64,000 bases of DNA from Devosia sp. FKR38 (lineage in GTDB: Bacteria > Pseudomonadota > Alphaproteobacteria > Rhizobiales > Devosiaceae), in NCBI RefSeq assembly GCF_005222805.1, contig NZ_STGC01000002.1:385836-449835 (forward strand), given 5' to 3'. Position 1 is the stretch's first letter, and every line of letters starts with the position of its first letter. Positions 45,861 through 54,045 of the stretch are shown piece by piece. Both the position numbers and the translations under genes were made by a program. The notes beneath the pieces were generated by a model that worked only from the letters and a program-made list of their open reading frames with translations, ran no database searches and was not told where the DNA came from.

Positions 45861-46510
45861 GGTGATTTTGATCCGGGCGTCGACGGCAGGGTGACGTTGG
45901 CGCGCGAGAATGTCCAGCGCGCGGCATTGGTATCATAGCTCATGCCGACGCTGTCGAGCGTGGTGCCATCGGCCTGATCGACATGGACGGGCCCCTGCCC
46001 CACCAGCTGCTGGTTGGCATAGTCGAAGACGGAATTGACGATGGTGCCGGTGGTGCCGGTGGATTCCGAAATATTGGCGACGCCGGGGATGGTGACGGTC
46101 TCGGCGGCCATATCGAGCGTGGAATCGACCGCGGTGATGGTGGTGGTGACGCCATTGAGCTTGCGCAGCACGAGGCGCGCATCGGTGAGCGCGATGCGAT
46201 CGGTGCTGCCGATGGCGGCCTTGGCCTGGCCGGCCCAGACGCGATAGGTGGTGCCATTGTCCAGGACGCCGGAATATTCGGGCGTTTCAATCGAGACACT
46301 GTCGCGGGTGACCGAAATGCGGCCGACGCCGAAGCGGGTGCCCAAGCTCGAAATATAGATTTCGCCGAGCAACGCGGTCAGCACCAGGGCGCCAGCCAGC
46401 GGCACGGCGAGACGCAGCACGCGCACGCGGCGATTGCGCCGCATCAGCCCCTGGTAGATGGCGGCGCGCCGGGCGGCATCGGCCGAGAAATCAAAGCCAG
46501 TGGCTGCCAT
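45857..46510 (-). CDS. lptC: LPS export protein LptC
   Basis: 217 residues. A short cytoplasmic start (about 30) and one membrane helix (VLRLAVPLAGALVLTALLG) precede a periplasmic beta-rich domain (IETPEYSGVLDNGTTYRVWA; LDMAAETVTIPGV). It receives lipopolysaccharide from LptBFG and passes it to LptA. Its ATG shares one base with the rnd stop (TGATG). Confidence 0.9.
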   Translation of the reverse strand: MAATGFDFSADAARRAAIYQGLMRRNRRVRVLRLAVPLAGALVLTALLGEIYISSLGTRFGVGRISVTRDSVSIETPEYSGVLDNGTTYRVWAGQAKAAIGSTDRIALTDARLVLRKLNGVTTTITAVDSTLDMAAETVTIPGVANISESTGTTGTIVNSVFDYANQQLVGQGPVHVDQADGTTLDSVGMSYDTNAARWTFSRANVTLPSTPGSKSP

Positions 46511-47127
46511 CAGCTATGCGCGAAGATGTCGACTTCGCCCCAGCCGAGGAGATCGAGCTCGCAGCGGGTGTTGAGGAAGTCAAAGCAGGACTGGGCCAGC
46601 GCGGTGCGCCCCTCGCGGGCCAGCATGCGATCGAGATGGCGGCGCAGATCATGCAGATGCAGCACATCGGCGGCGGCATAATCGAGCTGGGCATCGCTGA
46701 GCTTGTCGCTGCCCCAATCCGAGCTCTGCTGCTGCTTGGAAATGTCCAGGTTCAGCAGCTCGCGGCAGAGGTCCTTGAGGCCATGCCGGTCAGTATAGGT
46801 GCGGACGAGGCGCGAAGCGATCTTGGTGCAATAGATCGGGCCGGTGACGACGCCGAAGCGCTGGCGCAGCACGGCGACGTCGAAGCGGGCATAGTGGAAG
46901 ATCTTGGTGATGGCAGGATCGGACAGCAGCTTGACCAGATTGGGCGCATCAGTGGCGTCCTTGGGGATCTGCACGATATCGGCACTGCCATCGCCGGGGG
47001 AGAGCTGGACGACGCAGAGGCGATCGCGATGCGGATCAAGGCCCATCGTTTCGGTGTCGATGGCGACGGCGCGCCCGTCATAATTGGACAGATTGGGCAG
47101 ATCGCCGCGATGCAGTCGGATGGCCAT
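46510..47127 (-). CDS. rnd: ribonuclease D-like 3'-5' exonuclease (no HRDC domain)
   Basis: A 205-residue DEDDy exonuclease: Exo I AIDTETMGLDPHRDRLCVVQ, Exo II FHYARFDVAVLRQRF, Exo III SDAQLDYAAADVLHLHDLR with the catalytic Tyr. The HRDC domains of E. coli RNase D (375 residues) are missing, as in the short alphaproteobacterial form next to lptC. It trims tRNA or other small RNA 3' ends. It is coupled to lptC by one-base overlap. Confidence 0.92.
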   Translation of the reverse strand: MAIRLHRGDLPNLSNYDGRAVAIDTETMGLDPHRDRLCVVQLSPGDGSADIVQIPKDATDAPNLVKLLSDPAITKIFHYARFDVAVLRQRFGVVTGPIYCTKIASRLVRTYTDRHGLKDLCRELLNLDISKQQQSSDWGSDKLSDAQLDYAAADVLHLHDLRRHLDRMLAREGRTALAQSCFDFLNTRCELDLLGWGEVDIFAHS

Positions 47128-47212
47128 GGTGGTCTCGATGAGTTTGCTTGTCTGGTGATGACACAGCATCAAGGCGTTGGGAAGGCATGGGGGGCGCGGC
47201 TTCAGGTCGGCC

Positions 47213-48823
47213 TCAGATGGGCGACTTGCGCCGGCGGCTGCTGAGCACGGCTATGCCCAGGCCGAGCAGCAGCGCCCCCAGCAGCGGCCAATAGCGCCAG
47301 CGGGCAAAGGGGGTGGGCGGCAGGCGCTCATCGGGCACCACATCGAGCACGGCCATCTGCAACGGCGGCAATTGCGCGGTGATGCGGCCGAGCGGGTCGG
47401 TGGCAAAGGTCAGGCCCGAATTGGCGGCGCGGATCAGGCTCATGCCCTCCTCGACGGCGCGGACTCGGGCGTGCTGGGCATGCTGGGCGGGGCCAATGGA
47501 ATTGTCGAACCAGGCATCATTGGTGATGTTGAGCAGGTATTGCGCGGTCTGGGTGTCGCCCAGATCGCCGGAGAACAGGATCTCGTAGCAGATGACGGCG
47601 AGGAACACCGGCATGCCGGGCAGGCTCATCAGCCGCCGCTTGGCATCGCCATGCGCCCAGCCCTCGGCGCCGGGGACGAATTGCTTGATGCCCAATTGGG
47701 CAAAGAAGGGCGCAAAGGGCAGGAATTCGCCGAAGGGCACCAGATGGGATTTGTCATAGCTGGCGATGACCTCGCCATTGGTGTCGATGGCCAGAAGCGC
47801 ATTGTAGGGCGGGCCGGCGCTGGCACTGGCGCCGGGCAGATAATCCTGCCGGGGCGCACCGGCCAGCAGCGTCGCGCCCTCGGGCAGCATGCGGGCGATG
47901 CGCGCCAGAGCCTCGGGATAGGATGAGAGGAAGAACGGCAGGCTGGATTCGGGCCAGACCAGGGTGTTGATATCGGCCAGGCCCTGATCGGCCGGGTCCA
48001 TGCGCATTTCCGACAGCATGAGCAGGCGGTCAATCAGCGCGACGGGGTCGGCCTTGGCCCAGTCGGCATGTTCATAGACCAGCGGCTGCACCAGGCGCAG
48101 GCTGACATCGGTGCGCGGGGTGACGATGGTGCCGCTGATGCGGTTGGAGCCGTAGCCGAGTTGGGCGGCAATGACGCCGATGGCCAAAAAGAACGGCAAG
48201 AGGCGCCGATTGAGGCTGCGGCCGTCGGCAGGCCAGATCAGCGCCGGCGTCATGGCGAGAAGCGCGGCCAGCAAAGTGAGCCCATAGATGCCGATGACGG
48301 CGGCCAGCTGCATCATCTCGTCATTGGGGGTGAGCGCATAGCCCAACAGGTCAAACGGGAAACCGGTCAGGAGATGGCCGCGGGCCCATTCGGCCATGGT
48401 CAGAAAGGTAGCCAGGGTCACAATGCGCCAGGGACCATGCGACCAGAACAGATGCGCCAGCGCGCTGGCGAGGCCCCAGAAGAAGGCGATGAGCGCCGCT
48501 AGAGCGAGAATGGCAAAGGGCATGATGACCAGCATGACGCCGCCATCGACGAAAAAGGCGGCGCCGAGCCAATGGAAAGCGACGGTGAAATAGCCCCAGC
48601 CAAAGGCAAAGCCGATGGTGAAGGCCTGGCCGAACAGCCGCCGCCAGCCACGGCCGGGCGTGGCGCCATCCAGGCACCAGACCCAGATGGGGAAGGCGAC
48701 AAAGAGCGCCGGCAGCACGAAGAGCGGGGGGATCGACAGCCCGGCGAGGGCCCCGGCCAGCACGAGCAGCAGGAAGCGGCGCCAGCCATGGCTGAGCATG
48801 GCGGTCTCGGCAAGCCAGGTCAT
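47213..48823 (-). CDS. lnt: apolipoprotein N-acyltransferase
   Basis: 536 residues. Six or more N-terminal membrane helices (residues 10-210) are followed by a periplasmic nitrilase-fold domain with the Glu-Lys-Cys triad. Glu is in VWPESSLPFF, Lys in YDKSHLVPFGEFLPF, Cys in VICYEILFSGD. A final helix (PLLGALLLGLGIAVL) closes it. It performs the last step of lipoprotein maturation. It is read toward rnd and lptC, consistent with an envelope-biogenesis run. Confidence 0.95.
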   Translation of the reverse strand: MTWLAETAMLSHGWRRFLLLVLAGALAGLSIPPLFVLPALFVAFPIWVWCLDGATPGRGWRRLFGQAFTIGFAFGWGYFTVAFHWLGAAFFVDGGVMLVIMPFAILALAALIAFFWGLASALAHLFWSHGPWRIVTLATFLTMAEWARGHLLTGFPFDLLGYALTPNDEMMQLAAVIGIYGLTLLAALLAMTPALIWPADGRSLNRRLLPFFLAIGVIAAQLGYGSNRISGTIVTPRTDVSLRLVQPLVYEHADWAKADPVALIDRLLMLSEMRMDPADQGLADINTLVWPESSLPFFLSSYPEALARIARMLPEGATLLAGAPRQDYLPGASASAGPPYNALLAIDTNGEVIASYDKSHLVPFGEFLPFAPFFAQLGIKQFVPGAEGWAHGDAKRRLMSLPGMPVFLAVICYEILFSGDLGDTQTAQYLLNITNDAWFDNSIGPAQHAQHARVRAVEEGMSLIRAANSGLTFATDPLGRITAQLPPLQMAVLDVVPDERLPPTPFARWRYWPLLGALLLGLGIAVLSSRRRKSPI

Positions 48824-48921
48824 GGCCGGACACTCGGCGAATCAGGGCGCATGCGGCCAAGCTGGCCGGTGGGACCCTTAGCGTCAAGGCAGGTGCCGCG
48901 GACGTGCGCGCGCGGCAGACT

Positions 48922-48949
48922 TTGACATCGTAAAAGGCAATGTTAGTCT
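48922..48949 (+). promoter_or_regulatory. candidate sigma-70 promoter of the LysR-GMC operon
   Basis: A perfect -35 TTGACA (48922-48927) is followed after 16 bases by TAGTCT (48944-48949). It lies 42 bases before the LysR start, in the divergent gap with lnt. The -10 is weak. Confidence 0.45.
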
Positions 48950-48990
48950 GGGTTTAGGCGAGAAAATTCCCGAGCATATAAGCCAAACCA

Positions 48991-49920
48991 ATGGACCTCG
49001 ATCAGCTCCGTACCTTTGACCGCATCGTGCGCGAGCAGAGTTTCACCCGCGCGGCGGCCCATCTCAACATTACCCAGGCCACGGCCTCGATGCGCATCCG
49101 GGCGCTGGAGCAATTGCTGGGCGTGACGCTGTTCCAGCGCGGGCGCACGGTGACGCTGACCGACCAGGGCATGACCTTTCTGCCGTTTGCGCGGCGCATC
49201 ATCGGCACGGCGCAGGAAGCGCGCGAGGCGCTGCGGCTGGCCGAGCGCGGGCGGGTGGCCATTGCCTCGCTGCGCACGCTGGTGTCGCCACTGATCACCG
49301 AATCCCTGCTGCGCTTCCAGGAAAAATACCCCCATGTCGATGTGGTGGTGAACGAGGGGCGGCAGTCGCAAATCGTCGCCATGCTGCATGAGCGCAATGT
49401 GGAAATGGGCATATTGTGCTGGCCCAATCTTGATCCGCTGGTGGTCGACCTGCAGCCGCTGATGGTGATGCGCGAGCGGGTGCCGCTGGTGGTGTCGCCC
49501 GAGATCGCATCAAAACTCTCCAGCCAGCCCGAGATCGAGGAGGTGCTGGCGCTGGTGCCTCGCGTGATATCGCTGCGCTGGTGGCAGGCCGAGCCGGAAC
49601 AGGCGGCGGCACTGGCCCGCATGGCGCAGACCAGCGTTGACCTGCCCACCGGGCCGGCACGGCGGCTGGCCATGAAGGGCCAGGGGCTGGGGTTCTTCGT
49701 GCAGTCGGCCATTGCCGAGGATGTGGCGGCGGGGCGGCTGGTGGAGATCGCGCCGACCCATTTCGAGCCGCTGCACCGCGACACCGCCATGGTGGTGCGC
49801 TCGGCGGCGGCGCTCAAGCGCGAAATGCTCGCCGATTTTGTGCGCGAGATTGCGCATGAATGCGCCAATGTGGGCATTATCATCGAGGACCGCCTGGACG
49901 AGATGCTCGCGCAGGCGTGA
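48991..49920 (+). CDS. LysR family transcriptional regulator
   Basis: 309 residues. An N-terminal winged HTH (DLDQLRTFDRIVREQSFTRA; ATASMRIRALEQLLGVTLFQR) and a linker helix precede a periplasmic-binding-like effector domain (about 90-295). The GMC oxidoreductase gene begins 14 bases downstream on the same strand, so the regulator probably controls its own operon rather than a divergent one. Its divergent neighbour is lnt. The effector is unknown. Confidence 0.9.
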   Translation: MDLDQLRTFDRIVREQSFTRAAAHLNITQATASMRIRALEQLLGVTLFQRGRTVTLTDQGMTFLPFARRIIGTAQEAREALRLAERGRVAIASLRTLVSPLITESLLRFQEKYPHVDVVVNEGRQSQIVAMLHERNVEMGILCWPNLDPLVVDLQPLMVMRERVPLVVSPEIASKLSSQPEIEEVLALVPRVISLRWWQAEPEQAAALARMAQTSVDLPTGPARRLAMKGQGLGFFVQSAIAEDVAAGRLVEIAPTHFEPLHRDTAMVVRSAAALKREMLADFVREIAHECANVGIIIEDRLDEMLAQA

Positions 49921-49934
49921 GGGGGACTGCGCCT

Positions 49935-51548
49935 ATGGTTGAGTATGACTTTGTCATCGCGGGCGGCGGATCGGCCGCCTGCGTGGCCGCGATGCGGCTG
50001 GTGCGCGATTTCGGCTGTTCGGTGCTGTTGATCGAGCGTGGACCGGCGCGGACGCATCGGCTGATGGATATGCCGGCTGGCTATATGAAGTTCCTGGCGC
50101 GGGACGATTTCCTCGAAATGCACAAGACCGTGCCGCAGCCGCAACTGGGCGGCCGCGCCCCCATCGTGCCGGTGGGCAAGGCGCTGGGCGGCGGCAGTGC
50201 GGTCAATGCCATGGTCTATATGCGCGGCCAGGCGGCGGACTATGACGGCTGGGCGGCCGGGCTGGGCAACAGCGGCGCATGGTCCTATGCGGACATGCTG
50301 CCCCATTTCACTGGCATCGAAGCCAATAGTCGCTTCAACGATGAATTCCACGGCATTGATGGCAATCTGCGCGTCTCCGAGCCGGCGCATATCTCGCCGA
50401 CCACCGAGGACTTTTTGCGGGCGGCGCAGGGACTAGGGCACGCCTATAATCCCGACTTCAACGGTGCCCGCCAGAACGGGGTGGGCATCATGCAGCACAC
50501 CTATGGGCAATGGGGGCGCTATACCGAGCGGTCGGATGCGCGCAAGGCGTTCCTGGTGCCGCTCGAAGACGATCCGCGCCTGACCATTGTGACCGATGCG
50601 CGGGTGGACCGCATCCTGATCGAGAATGGCCGGGCCGTGGGCCTGGAATATCGCAAGGACGGCGAGAGCCAGATCGTGCGGGCCTCGCGCGAAGTGCTGG
50701 TGGCGGCCGGCAGCTACAACAGCGCCAAGCTGATGATGCTGAGCGGGCTGGGGCCGGCCGCGCACTTGCGTGCGCATGGCATTGCCGTCGTGGCGGACCT
50801 GCCGGGCGTCGGACAGAATCTGCAGGACCACCATGAAGTGCCGGTAATTGCCACCACGCGCGGCAAGTCGGGCTATTTCGGCCAGGACAAGGGCTGGGCC
50901 ATGCTGCGCAACGGGCTGCAATATCTGGCGTTCAACTCGGGACCCGTGACGACCACGGGCATCGAGGCCTGCCTGTTCTTTGACCCCGATGGCGGCGAGC
51001 GACCAACCATCCAGCTCTATTGCGCGCCCATCGTCTATCTCGACCGCGACGTCAGCGCCGCCGAGCCGACCTGGGGCGTGACCTTCACCTCATGTCTGTT
51101 GCGGCCCAAGGCGCGCGGCAGCGTGACGCTGCGCTCGGCCGACCCGGCCGACCAGCCGCTGGTCAATTGCAACTTCTTTGGCGATCGCGACGATCTCAGG
51201 CTGACCATGGCGGCGCTCGAGACAGCACGGGCGCTGCTGGCCACCGAACCGTTCAGGAGCAAAATAGCCGAGGAGCTGCTGCCCGGAGCAGAGGTGATGG
51301 CGGACCCGGTGGCGCTGGAGCGCTATTGCGGCCAGACCGTCAAGACCAATTACCACCCGGTGGGCACGCTGCGCATGGGGCTCGACAGCGACCCCAGCGC
51401 CGTGGTGACGCCGGATCTGAAGGTAAAAGGCATCGACGGATTGCGGGTGATCGACTGCTCGATCATGCCGCAGATCGTGTCGGGCAATACCAATGCCCCG
51501 GCCATGGCCATCGGCAGCAAGGCGGCCAGCCTGATCGGGGGCGCCTAG
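49935..51548 (+). CDS. GMC family FAD-dependent oxidoreductase
   Basis: 537 residues of the glucose-methanol-choline family. FAD fold VIAGGGSAACVAAMRL (residues 7-22), GKALGGGSAVNAMVYMRGQ, the second signature around GSYNSAKLMMLSGLGP, the catalytic His in NYHPVGTLRMG and the closing Asn in SGNTNAPAMAIG. It oxidises an alcohol to aldehyde; choline dehydrogenase is the nearest known type, but no betaine genes are nearby. It is coupled to the LysR gene. Its stop shares CTAG with the convergent LytTR gene. Confidence 0.92.
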   Translation: MVEYDFVIAGGGSAACVAAMRLVRDFGCSVLLIERGPARTHRLMDMPAGYMKFLARDDFLEMHKTVPQPQLGGRAPIVPVGKALGGGSAVNAMVYMRGQAADYDGWAAGLGNSGAWSYADMLPHFTGIEANSRFNDEFHGIDGNLRVSEPAHISPTTEDFLRAAQGLGHAYNPDFNGARQNGVGIMQHTYGQWGRYTERSDARKAFLVPLEDDPRLTIVTDARVDRILIENGRAVGLEYRKDGESQIVRASREVLVAAGSYNSAKLMMLSGLGPAAHLRAHGIAVVADLPGVGQNLQDHHEVPVIATTRGKSGYFGQDKGWAMLRNGLQYLAFNSGPVTTTGIEACLFFDPDGGERPTIQLYCAPIVYLDRDVSAAEPTWGVTFTSCLLRPKARGSVTLRSADPADQPLVNCNFFGDRDDLRLTMAALETARALLATEPFRSKIAEELLPGAEVMADPVALERYCGQTVKTNYHPVGTLRMGLDSDPSAVVTPDLKVKGIDGLRVIDCSIMPQIVSGNTNAPAMAIGSKAASLIGGA

Positions 51549-52327
51549 CGCGCGAGGAGCCCGGCCGCGCGGGCCGCATCGAGAAAGGTGCGGCTCACCG
51601 GCACGATGGTGCCGTTTTCCAGCTCCAGCACCGGCTTGCCGGCCTGTCGGGACGAGCGCCTGACGGCGTCCAGCGCCACCCAGTGGGAGCGATGGACCTG
51701 GAGGCCCGGCACGGGTGCCGTCTCGCGGATGGCGTCAGACAGGCGGATCAGCACCAGCGTGGTGCCGCGATCGGTGGTGACATCGACATAGTGGTCGTTG
51801 ACGGCCAGATGCAGCAGCCGGCCGCGCTGCGGCAAGGCCAGCCGATCGAGCAGGGGCGGCCGGATTGTCGCCGCCGGCACAGGCGCAGCGACAGGCGCGG
51901 GCGCGGACTGGCGCAGGCCGGCGGCAACCGTGGTGACGAGGGCGGCGATGGGGATGCAATAGGCCGCGAGCACCGGCAGGCTGATGGATGGCTCGACACC
52001 ATCAAAGGCCAGCAGATTGATCAGCCAGACGGAAAGGGCGATGGGCAGGCCGGCGACAGCGCCGCCCAGCCCGGCCGCCATTGGTCGCGGCCAGTGGTTG
52101 GGCAAGAGGGATAGCACCACAATATCGACCAGAGTGCCCAGCGCCGCGGTGATGACCACCACGACGGTCCAATAGGCGAGCCGGGGACCGAGCGGCATTT
52201 CAAAGGTACCGAATGGCCCCACCATGCCCATGAGCAGGCTGGCGCCCGCCAGCACCAGCCAGCTGGTGGGATGGGCGGCGAGGCGGTGTATTTCACGCAG
52301 CGCGAACTGCAGGGGGCGCGATTTCAC
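51545..52327 (-). CDS. membrane-embedded LytTR-domain transcriptional regulator
   Basis: About 260 residues. Four membrane helices (WLVLAGASLLMGMVG; WTVVVVITAALGTLV; GLPIALSVWLINLLAF; AAYCIPIAALVTTVAAGL) precede a C-terminal LytTR DNA-binding domain (LLHLAVNDHYVDVTTDRGTTLVL, LQVHRSHWVALDAV). The start is uncertain: GTG at 52327 has only a weak ribosome binding site, and the frame is open far upstream without a likely start. One-component membrane LytTR regulators often act on the divergent neighbour; here that is a DUF2306 membrane protein with a direct repeat in the shared 105-base gap. Confidence 0.8.
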   Translation of the reverse strand: MKSRPLQFALREIHRLAAHPTSWLVLAGASLLMGMVGPFGTFEMPLGPRLAYWTVVVVITAALGTLVDIVVLSLLPNHWPRPMAAGLGGAVAGLPIALSVWLINLLAFDGVEPSISLPVLAAYCIPIAALVTTVAAGLRQSAPAPVAAPVPAATIRPPLLDRLALPQRGRLLHLAVNDHYVDVTTDRGTTLVLIRLSDAIRETAPVPGLQVHRSHWVALDAVRRSSRQAGKPVLELENGTIVPVSRTFLDAARAAGLLAR

Positions 52328-52401
52328 GGACAATCTGGACCGCTGACGAAGGAAGCGTTGCAGCGGCCAGTGTAGTGAGAAAAGGCAGGACAACAAGTTC
52401 A

Positions 52402-52422
52402 ACCCGAGACGTTTTACCCGAG
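52402..52422. promoter_or_regulatory. direct repeat ACCCGAG-N7-ACCCGAG upstream of the DUF2306 gene
   Basis: ACCCGAG at 52402-52408 and again at 52416-52422, a 14-base period, just before the DUF2306 start and overlapping its GAGG ribosome binding site. LytTR proteins recognise direct repeats, usually with a period nearer 21 bases, so the match is suggestive only. Confidence 0.3.
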
Positions 52423-52432
52423 GCTTGCGTCC

Positions 52433-52960
52433 ATGTCCCTTGCGCCCCTGCTGTCTGCCAGTCCCATCATCCAGATCCATGCCTTTGCCGCCATGCTGGC
52501 CTTCGGGCTGGGCGGGGTGGTGCTGTTCCGCCGCAAGGGCGATGGGGCACATAAGAGCGCCGGCCGCATCTGGGTGGGGCTGATGGTTGCGGTGGCGGTC
52601 AGCTCGCTGTTCATCTGGGAACTGCGCATGTTCGGGCTGTTCAGCCCGATCCACCTGCTGTCGCTGGGCTCGCTGGTGAGCCTGTGGCTGGGCGTGCGCC
52701 TGGCCCGCAAGCACCAGATCTCAGCGCATCGGCGCACCATGCAGGCGACCTATCTGCTGGCGCTGGTGCTGACGGGCTGGTTCACCTTCATGCCCGGACG
52801 CATCATGAACCAGGTGGTGTTCGGGCCCCAGGGCGCCGGGCCGACCGAGAGCGCTATCTTCATCGTGGTGTCGCTGCTGGTGGGCGCCGGTGCCATCTGG
52901 CTGGTGCGTCGGGCCGGGCGCGGGATGGGGCGCCCTGCCCTCAAACAGAATCCCAGCTAG
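52433..52960 (+). CDS. DUF2306-type integral membrane protein
   Basis: A 175-residue protein with four to five membrane helices. IQIHAFAAMLAFGLGGVVLF, then GAHKSAGRIWVGLMVAVAVSS, HLLSLGSLVSLWLGVRLAR and the HRRTMQATYLLALVLTGWF helix. Histidines at helix starts (QIHAF, AHKSAG, SAHRRTM) are conserved features of DUF2306. Function is unknown. It is divergent from the LytTR regulator, which may control it. Confidence 0.8.
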   Translation: MSLAPLLSASPIIQIHAFAAMLAFGLGGVVLFRRKGDGAHKSAGRIWVGLMVAVAVSSLFIWELRMFGLFSPIHLLSLGSLVSLWLGVRLARKHQISAHRRTMQATYLLALVLTGWFTFMPGRIMNQVVFGPQGAGPTESAIFIVVSLLVGAGAIWLVRRAGRGMGRPALKQNPS

Positions 52961-52971
52961 GCGCGGTCGCG

Positions 52972-53952
52972 TCAGGCGCTGCCAATCAGAATGCCGGCGG
53001 CAAAGACCAGCGCGCCGCCGAGCACCACCTGCAGCGCAGCCCGCCAGAACGGTGTGTGCATATAGCGGTTCTGAATGAAGGCGATGGCCCAGAGCTCGAC
53101 CAGCACGACGACAAAGGCCACGGCGGTGGCAATGGTGAAGTCGTGGATGAGATAGGGCAAGGCATGGCCCAGGCCGCCGATGGCCGTCATGATGCCAGCG
53201 GCGAGGCCGCGCTTGATGGGCGAGCCGCGGCCCGTGAGCTTGCCATCGTCGGAGGCCGCTTCGGTAAAGCCCATGGAAATGCCGGCGCCGACGGCGGCGG
53301 CGAGGCCGACCAGGAAAGTCTGGTGCGTGTCGCCCGTGGCAAAGGCAGCGGCAAAGACCGGCGCCAGGGTGGAGACCGAGCCATCCATCAGCCCGGCGAG
53401 GCCCGGCTGCACATAGGTCAGCACGAACTGGCGATGGGCCTCGCCGGCCTCGACGTGGCGGCCTTCGGCACCCAGAACCGCCGCATCGATGCGGTCGGCG
53501 GCCTCGGCATGCTTGCGCTCCTGCGCCGCCAGGTCGCCGAGCAGTTTGCGCACATTGGCGTCGCCCGCCTGCTTGGCCGCCTCAAGATAGAAATGGTAGG
53601 CCGATTCCTCCATTTCCCAGACCAGCTGGCGCACATCCTCGAGCTTGAGATTGTTCATCAGCCAGATCGGCTTGCGGGCGAGGAAGCCCCGAACATTCTC
53701 GCGGCGGATCGGGGCCAGCTGCGGCCCGAAGCGCTCGACATAGAGATCGAGGAGCCGCCGGCGATGCTCGTTCTCCTCGGCCGCCATGCCCTCAAACAAG
53801 GCCGCTGAGCCCGGATAATTGCCGACCAGCTTGGTGGCGAACTCGGCATAGATGCGGCTATCTTCCTCCTCGGCCGAAATGGCCAGGGCGAGGATTTCCC
53901 GCTCGGTGAGAGAGGAAAACGGCCGGCGGCTATCGGGCAAAAAGCTGAGCAT
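52972..53952 (-). CDS. mbfA: MbfA: ferritin-like domain fused to VIT1 iron exporter
   Basis: 326 residues. An N-terminal di-iron ferritin-like domain (residues 10-160) shows EEEDSRIYAEFA, EENEHRRRLLDLY, EMEESAYHFYLEA and AQERKHAEAADR. A VIT1/CCC1-like membrane domain follows (PGLAGLMDGSVSTLAPVFAAAF, GISMGFTEAASDDG, three or more helices). In Agrobacterium and Bradyrhizobium MbfA exports iron and protects against peroxide and acid, under Irr repression. Two Irr-box palindromes lie just upstream here. The ATG has no strong ribosome binding site. Confidence 0.93.
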   Translation of the reverse strand: MLSFLPDSRRPFSSLTEREILALAISAEEEDSRIYAEFATKLVGNYPGSAALFEGMAAEENEHRRRLLDLYVERFGPQLAPIRRENVRGFLARKPIWLMNNLKLEDVRQLVWEMEESAYHFYLEAAKQAGDANVRKLLGDLAAQERKHAEAADRIDAAVLGAEGRHVEAGEAHRQFVLTYVQPGLAGLMDGSVSTLAPVFAAAFATGDTHQTFLVGLAAAVGAGISMGFTEAASDDGKLTGRGSPIKRGLAAGIMTAIGGLGHALPYLIHDFTIATAVAFVVVLVELWAIAFIQNRYMHTPFWRAALQVVLGGALVFAAGILIGSA

Positions 53953-53964
53953 GGATGAAGACTT

Positions 53965-53981
53965 TTTAGAATGGTTCTAAA
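53965..53981 (-). promoter_or_regulatory. Irr box (iron control element) 1 of mbfA
   Basis: TTTAGAA-TGG-TTCTAAA, a perfect 17-base palindrome matching the iron control element bound by Irr, 12 bases upstream of the mbfA start codon. Such placement would block the promoter when Irr is active (low iron). Confidence 0.88.
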
Positions 53982-53986
53982 CAATG

Positions 53987-54003
53987 TCTAGAATCATTCC
54001 AAA
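53987..54003 (-). promoter_or_regulatory. Irr box 2 of mbfA
   Basis: TCTAGAA-TCA-TTCCAAA, an imperfect copy of the same motif 22 bases from the first, centre to centre, i.e. about two helical turns and on the same DNA face. It supports cooperative binding of two Irr dimers. Confidence 0.7.
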
Positions 54004-54045
54004 CTGTTGGCAAGCCCATGCGCCCAATGCGGGCCGGCCGCAGCG

